From NCBI RefSeq assembly GCF_002811875.1, contig NZ_NPDZ01000003.1:124001-188000 (forward strand): DNA of 64,000 nucleotides. Reading direction: 5' to 3'. Of this stretch, positions 45,057-54,502 are shown piece after piece. Each line of letters starts with the position of its first letter. Position 1 is the stretch's first letter. This DNA comes from Leptospira perolatii. Its GTDB lineage: Bacteria > Spirochaetota > Leptospiria > Leptospirales > Leptospiraceae. The notes beneath the pieces are model-generated. The model saw nothing but the letters and a program-made list of their open reading frames with translations. It searched no databases and was not told where the DNA came from. Position numbers and translations under genes: made by a program.

Positions 45057-47210
45057 TTAAAAGTATTTTACGACCGAGATTTGGTTTCCGGCACTATTGA
45101 ACCTAACTACATCGAATGTTGCCCGAGCCAAAGTCAATCCTCTTCCGTGACTCAGTCCCTGCAAATTGATTGTGTCCAAATCATTCTTTAAAAGGCGTGC
45201 ATGATTGAAGCCCCGGCCTTCGTCGGTAATTCTGACTCCAATCCGATTTCTGGAAAGTGAATATTCCACTTTTACTTTCTTGTCTTTATAATAAGGATCT
45301 TTTTGTCTCTTCTGAATGAATTTAAAATAATTGCCGTCGGCCATGGCTTTCGTTTTTTCATCAAAGCTAATATTCAAATTCCCGTGTTCGATCGCATTGA
45401 TGATCATTTCCCGCAAACAATTTCGGATAGCAGCAATTGTCGCAGGATCCGTAAAACGATATAGATTCACGGTCAATCTTTGGCTCACTAGTTCCGCGTT
45501 CTGAAGATAATTATTCGTGGAATAGGTGATTTTCTCATCATCCAAAAACCTAGAGCTCAAATCTTGGTCCGGTTCGAAGGCTCGGCCTAAAATTTCCTTC
45601 TGCCCCTCGTATTCCAGTATTTGAAATTGGACCTGCAACTCTTTTGGTTCCCGCAAGTATTTTTGCATAAACTCGGTCTGAAATCGAATCGGCTTTTCTT
45701 CGGATAATAATTCCTCTAATTTCTCCAAAACATAGAGCTTAGTATAAGCATCTTGTAATTCACCCTGCTTATAAACTATCTCCATGAAATTCTTTCCGAC
45801 TAGATCCGCAGGTCGAAATCCGAGGTGTTTGGAAACGGAACGATTTGCAGTCAGTATAAACCAATTCTGATCTAAAGAAAAAAGAAAATCTTCCTCGGCC
45901 TCGAATAAGCTTCTGTACTTTGCTTCGGATTCCTCTACACTCAGACGGATCTTTTGGAGTTCGCTTGCTTTCGCACCAAGCTCTTCCGAAAGTCCTTTGA
46001 TTCGATCTGCCAATCCCAAAGAAAGCAAACTTACTTCCATGACCGAGCCGACCTGAATCCCCCAAAGAGTGAAGAAATTATTCGGAAGTATTCCAAAAGA
46101 CTTTAAGCCGAATAGGAAACTGAAAGTCACAAAAAGGGTCCACGCCAATAAAAAGAACCGTGCAGTTTTATTTCCCCGAATCAGACATTGCCATCCATTA
46201 AAAATACTGAATCCAAGAGTTAAAAACATGGAAACTATACTAGCCACTATCGCGATTCTATATTCGAATACGAATAGGGTTCCGATCATACCGATCGCGT
46301 TCAGGCCGATCACTGCAAAATAGATTTTATCCGCAGTTGGAGTAAATCGTCTCGATTGCAAAAAAGAACGACTGAAGATCGCCGCATTCGAAAGAGTACA
46401 GAAGATCAGAAATGGCAAACTATAGTTTCCCCACCAGACCGAGTTTCTCCATAAATATTGGAACGAAAGGCCATTAAGAGTGAACTGAAACAAAATATAA
46501 CTCAGTATATAAGAAACATAGAAGAGGTAACTCTTATCCCGCGTAGAAAGAAGCAAAAACAGGTTGTAGATCACCATTACTAGCATAGATCCATAATAAA
46601 AACCTAGTGCTAGCTGCTCGTATAACACGTGTTCTCCGAACTCGTTTTGGGTGAATGCGATAAAAGGAAGGATGATTGAGCTGGATGATGCAATTCTAAA
46701 ATAGATCTCTTTTTGGGACTTGGGGGCCTCGTCAAAACGAAAGGCGAAATTTCTATGTTCGATCGGTCTAGAACCGAACTTCTTCATATCCCCGGTTGCG
46801 TATAGAGGCTTTGCCCCAGACTCGGAGGTGAAAAGATCTATATAATCGAGCAAAGCATAATCTATTTCTAAAATCCACTTTGAGACTTTCGGTAGAGTAT
46901 TTTCTACTTTGATACAAACCCAAATCGCAGCCTTAGAATACCCGATACTGTTTGTTGTCAGCGATTCGAATTTCCCTTGCTTGTATAACTTTGATGCTTC
47001 CAGAAAACCAAGCTTTCCGGTCTCGTCCTTATAAATTTTCAAGTAGGGAAGAAGAGAGGTCTCAGTGATCTTTTCGGAAATTGAAAACCGATCTGAGGAA
47101 GGTGCGGATCCTGCCTGAGCAAATGTCGGAGATGCTACAAACAATAGAAACACAATACAGAAAAAAGTACATAACAACTTTCTGTTTTGCATTTCAGAGT
47201 TTGCATTCAT
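45057..47210 (-). CDS. 7TMR-DISM sensor with PAS and RsbW-like HATPase domain
   Basis: The 717-residue protein has a signal peptide (FFCIVFLLFVASPTFA). Next come an extracytoplasmic 7TMR-DISMED2 domain (about 45-190), seven membrane helices (about 200-400), a coiled coil, a PAS-like domain (about 425-545) and a C-terminal ATPase domain (about 590-717). The ATPase has an N-box NCLREMIINAIEHGNLN and TDEGRGFNHARL with LSHGRGLTLAR. There is no phospho-acceptor histidine domain, so it resembles RsbW/SpoIIAB-type serine kinases rather than a classical histidine kinase. It sits 5 bases from TraB and 18 bases before the FlgO-like gene. Confidence 0.85.
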   Translation of the reverse strand: MNANSEMQNRKLLCTFFCIVFLLFVASPTFAQAGSAPSSDRFSISEKITETSLLPYLKIYKDETGKLGFLEASKLYKQGKFESLTTNSIGYSKAAIWVCIKVENTLPKVSKWILEIDYALLDYIDLFTSESGAKPLYATGDMKKFGSRPIEHRNFAFRFDEAPKSQKEIYFRIASSSSIILPFIAFTQNEFGEHVLYEQLALGFYYGSMLVMVIYNLFLLLSTRDKSYLFYVSYILSYILFQFTLNGLSFQYLWRNSVWWGNYSLPFLIFCTLSNAAIFSRSFLQSRRFTPTADKIYFAVIGLNAIGMIGTLFVFEYRIAIVASIVSMFLTLGFSIFNGWQCLIRGNKTARFFLLAWTLFVTFSFLFGLKSFGILPNNFFTLWGIQVGSVMEVSLLSLGLADRIKGLSEELGAKASELQKIRLSVEESEAKYRSLFEAEEDFLFSLDQNWFILTANRSVSKHLGFRPADLVGKNFMEIVYKQGELQDAYTKLYVLEKLEELLSEEKPIRFQTEFMQKYLREPKELQVQFQILEYEGQKEILGRAFEPDQDLSSRFLDDEKITYSTNNYLQNAELVSQRLTVNLYRFTDPATIAAIRNCLREMIINAIEHGNLNISFDEKTKAMADGNYFKFIQKRQKDPYYKDKKVKVEYSLSRNRIGVRITDEGRGFNHARLLKNDLDTINLQGLSHGRGLTLARATFDVVRFNSAGNQISVVKYF

Positions 47211-47215
47211 ATTCT

Positions 47216-48454
47216 CTAACCGCCCAAAATTTTACCGATCCAGCCAGATAGAATCCTGCTAACTGCCTGAAATAAATTTGCTGTAACGATAAAAGTACCG
47301 ATGCTACTTCCCAATTGCGGTAAAGTGAAAACTAGAAAAATTCGAATTACATTATTCTGCCAGTATCCTTTCCAGCGCTCAGAATCTTCAGCGATCTTTT
47401 CAAAATCTTGCACGAGAGGTTTTCTTAGCCAGGATTCAATCAAGGCCGCAACCCAGCCCGGTTTGATGATTGGATTAAAATTTCCGACTGGTGCTGCTAG
47501 GAAAGCGGCAATAATCGATAAGGGATGAGCCAGAGCTATCACGGCGCCTAACGCGGCCAAGCTGCCCTTTACCAAAACCCAGCGAATCAAAAAATCTTGG
47601 CCTTGGTCGCTGTCTCCATGCAAAAAGACCGTACCAACTAACGAAAGCAAGATGACCGGAAATACAAATGGTCGAATCTGATCCCAAATTCCTTTTTTGG
47701 GAATCTCATCCAAGTGAGTCACGGAACGATCTTCCTGGATATGATCCATGATCCCGTTCAAATGTCCGGCGCCTACTACTGCAAAAACTTTCTTACCGTG
47801 TTTGGCGGCTTCTCTAATTCTCTGAGCTAGATACTGGTCCCTTTCGTCTATGATTACGTTTTTTACCGAATCATATCGTTTAGGAAGTTGCGAAAAGAGA
47901 TCCTTCAGAACATCGTCCGATTTCATCTCTTCGATTTTTTCGGGCGGGATCTCTTCGGTGACGAACAAAGAAGTGATGAGAGCGGAAAATAGGAGCATTC
48001 TGTCCCAAAAACCTACTTTCCACCAAGCCCTCTTCAGAGTGGTAGAAATCTCCCGATCCACAGGGAATAACTTGGCGCCGGTTTTTTCCGATTCCGAAAT
48101 CGCGCGTCGCATCTCGTCTCCGGGACGTATGCTTCCGTGCCCCAATTTCTTTTGAAAAGAGGAAAGGATCAGGCTAGAAAGCAAAAGCCACATTTTGCGT
48201 TCTTTAAAAACTTTGAAAATGTCCAGTTTTTCCCAATGCTGGCGATCTTTCACAGATCTCATTCTGGAAGCGCAGAGCTCCACACAAATCACGTCGGGAT
48301 TCTCTTCGTTTACGATTCTAGATACTTCTTCGATACTTTTGCTGCTGATATGAGCGGTGCCGAGAATTAATACCTCAGATCCGGCGATCTTCACCTTTCG
48401 GATTGGCTCGTTGCTCGGGGTCTGAGTAGGGTTCAATGTTGGTACGGATTCCAT
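47216..48454 (-). CDS. TraB/GumN-family protein with membrane C-terminus
   Basis: This 412-residue protein has the TraB N-terminal domain (about 18-250): VLILGTAHISSKSIEEVSRIV, NPDVICVELCASRM, and AAKHGKKVFAVVGAGHLNGIMDHI. The C-terminal 150 residues contain four to five hydrophobic helices. TraB of Enterococcus is named for shutdown of pheromone signalling; the fold is related to haem-free proteases of the erythromycin esterase-like/Tiki group, but activity in bacteria is not firm. It leads a tight minus-strand run with the 7TMR sensor (5-base gap). Function unknown. Confidence 0.9.
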   Translation of the reverse strand: MESVPTLNPTQTPSNEPIRKVKIAGSEVLILGTAHISSKSIEEVSRIVNEENPDVICVELCASRMRSVKDRQHWEKLDIFKVFKERKMWLLLSSLILSSFQKKLGHGSIRPGDEMRRAISESEKTGAKLFPVDREISTTLKRAWWKVGFWDRMLLFSALITSLFVTEEIPPEKIEEMKSDDVLKDLFSQLPKRYDSVKNVIIDERDQYLAQRIREAAKHGKKVFAVVGAGHLNGIMDHIQEDRSVTHLDEIPKKGIWDQIRPFVFPVILLSLVGTVFLHGDSDQGQDFLIRWVLVKGSLAALGAVIALAHPLSIIAAFLAAPVGNFNPIIKPGWVAALIESWLRKPLVQDFEKIAEDSERWKGYWQNNVIRIFLVFTLPQLGSSIGTFIVTANLFQAVSRILSGWIGKILGG

Positions 48455-48681
48455 TCGATTTCAGATGAGTTTTCTTCATCTGGGAGTAGTTGAAACTCAA
48501 TTTTTGAAAGCTCTAAGCGAAAACTGCCAGGATTTTTCCGATTTTATCGTCCTGTAAGTTAGGAATTAAGGGACTATTTCGGAACAGGAAAAAAGATTTG
48601 AAGGAACAAAACAATGATTGTACATTTTATCGATTCTTTTTCCTGATTACTATTCAAACTACTTGGTAAGTTCCATAGGAC

Positions 48682-49188
48682 ATGCTTAATAAAGACGTAA
48701 AGATCATTAATATCGGAATCGCAGATTTACAGGGAGGACAATCCCCTGCTGTACTCCGAACTACTTTGGGATCCTGCATCGGAGTAGTACTCTATTCTCC
48801 TGATAAGAAAGTCGGTGCCATGGCTCATATCATGCTGGCCGCCGATCCGAGCGGAAAGGATTCGGTAAAAAATCCGCTCAAATATGCTACGACTTCCCTT
48901 CCTGAACTAATCAAAAAAATGGCAGAGCTTGGATGCCACAAAGGTGAGTATTTTGCTCGTCTATTTGGTGGAGCTTCTATGTTCAAAGGTATGAGTTCTA
49001 GTTTTCTGCAAAACATTGGTGAGCAGAATATTTCGATGGCGAAGGAGTTCCTGGAAAAGGAAAAAATACCTCTTCTGGTTGAAGATGTGGGTGGGAACGA
49101 AGGTAGGACGATCAGTCTCTATCTAGACGACGGTAGAATTCTGCTGAAAAAAGGCGGATTCGAAAAGTACCTCTACAAGGTCAGGTAA
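48682..49188 (+). CDS. cheD: Chemoreceptor glutamine deamidase CheD
   Basis: This 168-residue protein has the CheD catalytic residues Cys32 ([12 protein letters not shown]) and His49 (GAMAHIMLA). CheD deamidates glutamines of chemoreceptors and thereby tunes adaptation, often with CheC. It starts a plus-strand operon: an HDOD gene follows 6 bases after the stop. No other che gene is in the window. Spirochaetes use chemotaxis to steer their periplasmic flagella. Confidence 0.93.
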   Translation: MLNKDVKIINIGIADLQGGQSPAVLRTTLGSCIGVVLYSPDKKVGAMAHIMLAADPSGKDSVKNPLKYATTSLPELIKKMAELGCHKGEYFARLFGGASMFKGMSSSFLQNIGEQNISMAKEFLEKEKIPLLVEDVGGNEGRTISLYLDDGRILLKKGGFEKYLYKVR

Positions 49189-49194
49189 GCGGTT

Positions 49195-50046
49195 ATGAAG
49201 GAAAAGATAGACCAGCTCTTTCAAAATGAGGCCCAGCTTCCAAAGATTTCATCTATCGTTACGAGAGTGATGGAGATGGTGAGTAATCCAGATGTGTCTA
49301 TTCCGGATTTATCCAAAGAAATTTCCAAGGATCCAGGATTGACTGCGGCGGTTATAAAGTTATCTAACTCAGCATACTATCGACCTGCCAAACCTGTAAA
49401 AACTGTTCAAGAATCCTTAATGGCCTTGGGAACCAAGGCAGTAAAGGAAATCGTTCTATTAACCGAAGCAAAAGGAATTCTGAAAAAAGATTTAAAGGGT
49501 TACCAGGTAGACGGAGAAGCAAACTGGCTGCACAGCCTGATTGTTGCAGAGCTATCCATGCGGATCACAGTTCAGAAAAAGTTTAAGTTCGATAAGGACG
49601 TTGCATTCACTGCAGGACTGTTGCACAATGTGGGAAAAGTAATCCTCTCCGAGTTCTTTCCTCAAGTCATCCTACAGTTTAGAACTGAATTACAGAACTT
49701 CCAAAGGCCTTATGCAGAGCTCGAGAGAAAATACTTCGGATATACTCACGAAGAAGTAGGTGCAAAGCTATTAGAGAAATGGCATTTTCCAGAGGAATTC
49801 ATCGACGTGGCCCACTACTATTCAGAGCCAGAAAAGGCCGAAAAATATCCGGAGCTGGTTTCTGTAGTGCATATCGCCCATATGATCGTGATACTCGGCG
49901 GAATGGGAATTGACATAGGAGGCTTGCGTACACCACTCTCAAACAAAGCCATCCAAGTAACACGTGTTACCGACGCCGATTTGCAAATGTACTACACATT
50001 ATTACCGGAAATGGCAAAGCATATCGCGGAGCTAATCAGCGTTTGA
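49195..50046 (+). CDS. HDOD-domain signalling protein
   Basis: This 283-residue protein consists mainly of an HDOD domain (about 12-215). It has [45 protein letters not shown] and [18 protein letters not shown], followed by a partial HD-type helical tail. HDOD proteins take part in signalling, cell-cycle and motility control without HD metal ligands. It is co-transcribed with cheD, and its TGA overlaps the TTG start of aroK. Confidence 0.9.
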   Translation: MKEKIDQLFQNEAQLPKISSIVTRVMEMVSNPDVSIPDLSKEISKDPGLTAAVIKLSNSAYYRPAKPVKTVQESLMALGTKAVKEIVLLTEAKGILKKDLKGYQVDGEANWLHSLIVAELSMRITVQKKFKFDKDVAFTAGLLHNVGKVILSEFFPQVILQFRTELQNFQRPYAELERKYFGYTHEEVGAKLLEKWHFPEEFIDVAHYYSEPEKAEKYPELVSVVHIAHMIVILGGMGIDIGGLRTPLSNKAIQVTRVTDADLQMYYTLLPEMAKHIAELISV

Positions 50047-50582
50047 AGAATATTTCTTTGATCGGCCCTAGAGGGGTCGGCAAATCCAAAATTTCCAGAA
50101 GACTCTCCAAAATTACCGGAAGACCGGTACTTTCTACAGACATGATCGCGGTGTATGAAAATGGCGGAATTGCAATTCCGGACTTTATCAAGAAAAGCTC
50201 GGGGGATTGGAGACCCTTTAGAGAATTAGAATTTAGAATTTTAGAGAGAATCCAAAACTCCGACGGAATCATTTTAGACTGCGGAGGCGGAATTCTTTTT
50301 GATCTGGATTCTTCAGGAAGGGAAATCCCAAGTGAGAGAAAAATACAGCTCCTGAGAAAAATCTCTATCGTATTTTCCTTATCTAGACCCATCGACTTTT
50401 TGATCGAAAAGGTTCAAAACGATCCTACAAGGCCCTCGCTGAGCAATGAAATATCATACAGAAATCTTTTAGAATCTAGGTTGCCACATTACAGGGCTTC
50501 GTCAGATGTGCAGTTAAATCTAGGCGATCGAAAAACCGAAGATATCTGCGACGAGATCCTGAAAAGAGCTTCCTGGATCTAA
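50043..50582 (+). CDS. aroK: Shikimate kinase
   Basis: This 179-residue enzyme phosphorylates shikimate in aromatic amino-acid synthesis. It has a P-loop ([11 protein letters not shown], Lys14), a shikimate-binding block ([24 protein letters not shown]), and the LDCGGGILF loop. Length is normal. The start is TTG at 50043, overlapping the previous stop, indicating coupled translation. The C-terminal lid region has [21 protein letters not shown]. Confidence 0.9.
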   Translation: MKNISLIGPRGVGKSKISRRLSKITGRPVLSTDMIAVYENGGIAIPDFIKKSSGDWRPFRELEFRILERIQNSDGIILDCGGGILFDLDSSGREIPSERKIQLLRKISIVFSLSRPIDFLIEKVQNDPTRPSLSNEISYRNLLESRLPHYRASSDVQLNLGDRKTEDICDEILKRASWI

Positions 50583-50739
50583 TCAGAAATCACTTTACGA
50601 TTTTCGCACTTAGATAAATTATTTGCATCGGTTGTCATTTTAAATAGAGACCGACGACCGAAAAATCCTCCCAAACGTTAGATGGACCAGGGCGGAATAC
50701 TCTAAGACCAAGACTAAATGAACGAACTAGAGGTCCTGT

Positions 50740-51639
50740 ATGATAGAAACAGAAGTACCGAAGAAGAACAAAGCTTCTTTCGAAAAGCTCGTCAAATTGA
50801 TCCGACAAAGGAGTTATAAGAAGGCTACTGAATATACATATCTAAAGTACAATTTAGACTTTCTTATTTTTGCGGATAAGCCTGCGGAAAAGGTCGTTAC
50901 GAAGGACATCGAAAGATATATCGATCAACTTCGTAAAAAAAGGGTGTCGGCATCAACGATCCAAATCAATATCAGTTCGCTGAAAATTTTCTTCGAAGAA
51001 GTCATGAATATGAATATATTCGAAGAATTTAAAAGACCAGCAAGAGAATATAAAACTCCAAAGGCTTTATTGCCAAAGGAAATTTATAGCCTGTTGGGCT
51101 CCGCTAACGGTAACCCTAGATCAAACACGATTTGCGCCCTTGCCTATTTCGGTGCGCTTAGAGTGGGAGAAATCGTAAATCTAAAATGGGATCAAATCGA
51201 TTTTGGAAAGAAAATCTTGGAAGTGAAATCTTCCGTTCCAAAGCAGGCTAGGACAATCTTGCTCGAAGGTGAACTTCTCAAAATATTAAAAAAATATGAA
51301 AAAGAAACCGGAGGAGAAAAGAAAGGGAAATATCTTTTTCCCGGAAAGTATCCGGATAAACCTTTAACCTCCAGAAATATGGAAAGACTCGTGGGAGATC
51401 TTTCCACCCAAGCAGGTCTGAAAAACCAAGTGACTCTATTTACGCTAAGACATAGCAGAGCGATTCATCTTTTGGCAGAGGGAAAGCATATAGAAAACGT
51501 TAAGGACTTTTTGGGACACCAAAGTCTTGCAAGCACGGAAAGTTATCTTCCGATCCGAAAGAATTTAAGGACTTCGGTTCGAAGAAAGCATATCGAAGAC
51601 GCCCTAAAGGATATTCGAAAAAAATACAAACTCAACTGA
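50740..51639 (+). CDS. Tyrosine recombinase/phage-integrase family, missing the box II histidine
   Basis: This 299-residue protein has an N-terminal SAM-like DNA-binding domain (about 12-95; SYKKATEYTYLKYNLDFLIF) and a C-terminal recombinase core. Arg141 is in GALRVGEIVNL, Arg237 in FTLRHSRAIHL, His260 in FLGHQSL and the nucleophile Tyr269 in STESYLP. The position of the first histidine in HxxR is Phe234, so one canonical catalytic residue is absent. A GAGGTC ribosome-binding site precedes the ATG. No attachment sites, transposase or phage genes flank it, so a housekeeping Xer-type role or loss of mobility is more likely than an active island. Confidence 0.88.
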   Translation: MIETEVPKKNKASFEKLVKLIRQRSYKKATEYTYLKYNLDFLIFADKPAEKVVTKDIERYIDQLRKKRVSASTIQINISSLKIFFEEVMNMNIFEEFKRPAREYKTPKALLPKEIYSLLGSANGNPRSNTICALAYFGALRVGEIVNLKWDQIDFGKKILEVKSSVPKQARTILLEGELLKILKKYEKETGGEKKGKYLFPGKYPDKPLTSRNMERLVGDLSTQAGLKNQVTLFTLRHSRAIHLLAEGKHIENVKDFLGHQSLASTESYLPIRKNLRTSVRRKHIEDALKDIRKKYKLN

Positions 51640-51698
51640 CGAGTTACAGACTAGGATAAATTGCGATCGGGGAAATTACCTTTCGCATTTCCTCCTAG

Positions 51699-53000
51699 CT
51701 AATTTACGAAAGTTTTCCAGGTTCCGACTAGTTTTCCCCTTCTGAGCAAATGGATCTCGCCCAATTCTGCCATAACTTTTTCACTTTGGGTCGGTCGATA
51801 AAACACATAATCATTTGGAAACAAATCGGTTTTTCTGGATCCGTTCAGAATCCCTTGGTTTGTACTCGTTCCATACAACGAATTGTCCTGCAATCCTCTA
51901 GGAGATTCCTTTTTTGCAGAGAAGGCGCCTCCGTAGGTAAAATATGTCAGCTCCTGGTTTGGATCCCAAAGCGGAAACAGAAAAGATATTGATTCCAAAA
52001 ACGGGATCGTTGTACCTTCCAGCCTCTTTAGGATAGGCGTTGCGATCAAAACCGCAGGCTTGTGCTCTTCTAAACTAGGAACGTCGAAATCCGTGGGTTT
52101 TACGAGTGCAGAACCGACTGAGATATCATCCACCGGACCTCCTTGCGACTGATAAAAACGATAGGTCTTGCTTCCACCTCCGTTAAACACAACGTCTCCC
52201 GTGAACAATTTAGGAAATTCCTCCTTTCCTAATTTTATAAATTCAGAATATAGAAAAATAGATTTTTTGAGCTCCTCTTCCTGAGCGATTATCTTGTCCC
52301 CGAAAATAACCGGAACCGAAGCGATATGTGGTTCGTACCCCATAAACCCTGAAAAACTTAAAGTTTCCGGATTGGCTTGAATCTTTTGTAAGGTACCGGT
52401 TACACTTGCTGGATTCGGAAATCCTCCTCTATGCAATCCGATATCTATTTCCAAATTGATTTTCAAAAGCAGCTTTTCCTTTTGTGCAAAGGCTAGATAC
52501 TCCTCCAGTCTTTCTTGGGTATCAACCAGCCATCTAACCTTTTGGAAACTGTCCTTCAATGTCTTTGAGTAGATATCCGAGATCGCAGATACCGGCATAG
52601 GTTTTCCCAATAGAATATCAAAATTTCGAAATTCGGAGTCGTTTAAGAGCATCACGATATCCCCGGAATGGAATACCATCAGTCGAGTACTTCCTGTACT
52701 TTTCGTGATATACCTTAGCAGATCCAAAGATGGCAGTGATTTTACTACAACTCTGTATTTTAAAGGTGGAGAGAGTTTTTGCCGTAGAAGAACTAAATTT
52801 TCGTCCAATCGGTCCAAATCCAGAAGTACGATCGGCTTCCCCTTTCCATTTGTCTTTAATTCATTGTTTAGATTTCGATAATATTCCTCGTAAGGAGCAC
52901 CCTTGTCTCCCGGTTTAAGAAAAAGGAAAAGAATTAGCAGGGAAACGAGTAAGATAAGGATCCATTTAATTTTGGAAGCAGGCCGATAAATTCCGATCAT
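51699..53000 (-). CDS. Membrane-anchored alanine racemase N-domain/D-threonine aldolase-like PLP protein
   Basis: This 433-residue protein starts with a transmembrane segment (IKWILILLVSLLILFLFL, about 11-28). A fold-type III PLP barrel follows: PIVLLDLDRLDENLVLLRQ, the PLP lysine in YRVVVKSLPS (Lys87), and EIDIGLHRGGF. A smaller C-terminal domain ends near residue 433. Alanine racemase and D-threonine aldolase share this fold, but the anchor and the external position suggest an extracytoplasmic enzyme or a binding protein. It is 9 bases downstream of the TRIC-like gene. The substrate is unknown. Confidence 0.8.
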   Translation of the reverse strand: MIGIYRPASKIKWILILLVSLLILFLFLKPGDKGAPYEEYYRNLNNELKTNGKGKPIVLLDLDRLDENLVLLRQKLSPPLKYRVVVKSLPSLDLLRYITKSTGSTRLMVFHSGDIVMLLNDSEFRNFDILLGKPMPVSAISDIYSKTLKDSFQKVRWLVDTQERLEEYLAFAQKEKLLLKINLEIDIGLHRGGFPNPASVTGTLQKIQANPETLSFSGFMGYEPHIASVPVIFGDKIIAQEEELKKSIFLYSEFIKLGKEEFPKLFTGDVVFNGGGSKTYRFYQSQGGPVDDISVGSALVKPTDFDVPSLEEHKPAVLIATPILKRLEGTTIPFLESISFLFPLWDPNQELTYFTYGGAFSAKKESPRGLQDNSLYGTSTNQGILNGSRKTDLFPNDYVFYRPTQSEKVMAELGEIHLLRRGKLVGTWKTFVN

Positions 53001-53009
53001 TGTAGATTC

Positions 53010-53630
53010 TCACTCCGGGATTTTAAATTGAGGCAGAGACAGATTGTATTTTACGACGACTACTCGAATCGCAATAATTGCACTCGCGGAAATAACCGTA
53101 TTCCATTCGCGGTTTATATCTAGGAAATCCAGAAAAATATAAAGAATCGCCCCGGCGATACAAGCGGTCGCATAGATTTCTTTTCGAAAAATCACCGGAA
53201 TTTCATTGATCAAGGTATCTCGGATGACTCCGCCAAAAACTGCGGAGACCATTCCTAGTATGACCGCCGCAAACGGATTCACTCCATAAGAAAGAGAAAT
53301 TCTGGTTCCGATGACCGTAAATATTCCAGTCCCAATCGTATCAAATAAAAATAATGTTCTTCGAAACTGAATTAAATATTTTGCAAGCGCGACAGTGAGC
53401 AAAAATCCGGCAAGAATCGACCAAAGAACATTGGAGTCTCTTACCCAGGCAACCGGATAGTTTCCTAGGGTAATGTCTCTCAAAGTACCTCCACCGATTG
53501 CGGTCAAAAACCCTGTGAAAAATACACTAAACAGATCGTTGTGGTGGGTCTTTTTGTCCGAAGCAGCTAAAGCCCCGGAAATCGCAAAAACCATGATCCC
53601 GAAAAGTTCGATTGCGTTCGAAAAAGTCAT
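53010..53630 (-). CDS. TRIC-type cation channel family protein (YadS-like)
   Basis: This 206-residue protein has seven helices in two inverted three-helix repeats. Family motifs are FGIMVFAISGALAASDKK, TAIGGGTLRDITLG and SAVFGGVIRDTLINEIP, where the GGGxxRD/GGxxRD blocks form the pore. Prokaryotic TRIC proteins are trimeric potassium or monovalent-cation channels. It lies between the SDR gene (21-base gap) and the PLP gene (9-base gap), on the same strand. Confidence 0.92.
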   Translation of the reverse strand: MTFSNAIELFGIMVFAISGALAASDKKTHHNDLFSVFFTGFLTAIGGGTLRDITLGNYPVAWVRDSNVLWSILAGFLLTVALAKYLIQFRRTLFLFDTIGTGIFTVIGTRISLSYGVNPFAAVILGMVSAVFGGVIRDTLINEIPVIFRKEIYATACIAGAILYIFLDFLDINREWNTVISASAIIAIRVVVVKYNLSLPQFKIPE

Positions 53631-53651
53631 CCGGATCGTTCTTACTACAGG

Positions 53652-54458
53652 TTAGTTCTTGGAGTAACTAGCCTGCTTTTTCCTACCCTTTTTGCGGATC
53701 GAAGGACCTATCAGAAAATTCAGATTCGGAAAGAAATTCCCGATTTTTGCGAGCAATCCTCTTGATGTAGGAATCATGACTTCGAGAGGCTTCTTCGGAA
53801 TCACTCTATCAAAAATAATCTTGGATACGGATTCTACTGTTAGAACTTTTCCTCCTGAAAAAGTCATCGAAGCTTCTTCATAATCTTTTTGTAAATCTAG
53901 CATTGGAGTTTTGATCGCGTCAGGACATACCACCGAAACAAATACGTTTTGTTCCCGGAGTTCCTGAGCGACAGCAATGGAAAATCCTCTCACCGCGTAC
54001 TTCGAGGCACTGTAGAGAGAGATTCCAGGAATTGGAGCGATACCGGCTAAGGATGCAATATTGATAATATGACCTCCACCTTGAGGGATCATTCTTGAGG
54101 CAGCCTCTCTGGTTCCGTACATCAATCCTTTCGCGTTAATATCGATATGTCTATCTATGTCTTTGGAAGTAACGTTTTGCAGATAACCGGGTAGCAAATA
54201 TCCCGCTATATTCATTAAGATATCCAATCTGCCCCAGTTTTTATACGCAAGATCCACGACCTTTTTCCATTCGACCGCGGAGGTAACATCCAGCTTGGAA
54301 ACCAAAACTCTTTTCTTCTCCGCCTTCCACTTGGACGCAAATATCGATAAAGCCTTTTGATTGATGTCCGTGAGAAAAATTTCGTGTCCTTTCGCAAATG
54401 CGTCTTCTGCGAGTTTTTTCCCCAAGCCCCCACTTGCGCCAGTAATTAAGATTTTCAT
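53652..54458 (-). CDS. Short-chain dehydrogenase/reductase
   Basis: This 268-residue classical SDR has the NAD(P)-binding motif GASGGLGKKL, an NIAGYLL block, an active-site tyrosine and lysine in YSASKYAVRG, and the catalytic serine in NIASLAGIAP. The basic C-terminal end (RKKGRKKQASYSK) follows a membrane-like segment (FPNLNFLIGPSI). Substrate not predictable; lipid or ketone reduction is typical. It belongs to the minus-strand run from the MBL-fold gene to the PLP gene. Confidence 0.9.
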   Translation of the reverse strand: MKILITGASGGLGKKLAEDAFAKGHEIFLTDINQKALSIFASKWKAEKKRVLVSKLDVTSAVEWKKVVDLAYKNWGRLDILMNIAGYLLPGYLQNVTSKDIDRHIDINAKGLMYGTREAASRMIPQGGGHIINIASLAGIAPIPGISLYSASKYAVRGFSIAVAQELREQNVFVSVVCPDAIKTPMLDLQKDYEEASMTFSGGKVLTVESVSKIIFDRVIPKKPLEVMIPTSRGLLAKIGNFFPNLNFLIGPSIRKKGRKKQASYSKN

Positions 54459-54502
54459 GTCGTTTTCCTTTTTCGGAAATCAAATCCTAGTAGAACAGAT
54501 CC

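Noticed and set aside
48462..48482. CAGATGA/TCATCTG hairpin upstream of traB
   Set aside because: Short stem without T-run; may be chance and no regulator can be named.
50583..51698. Possible integrated island at the tyrosine recombinase
   Set aside because: No flanking direct repeats, tRNA, transposase or phage genes, and neighbours are ordinary chromosomal genes.
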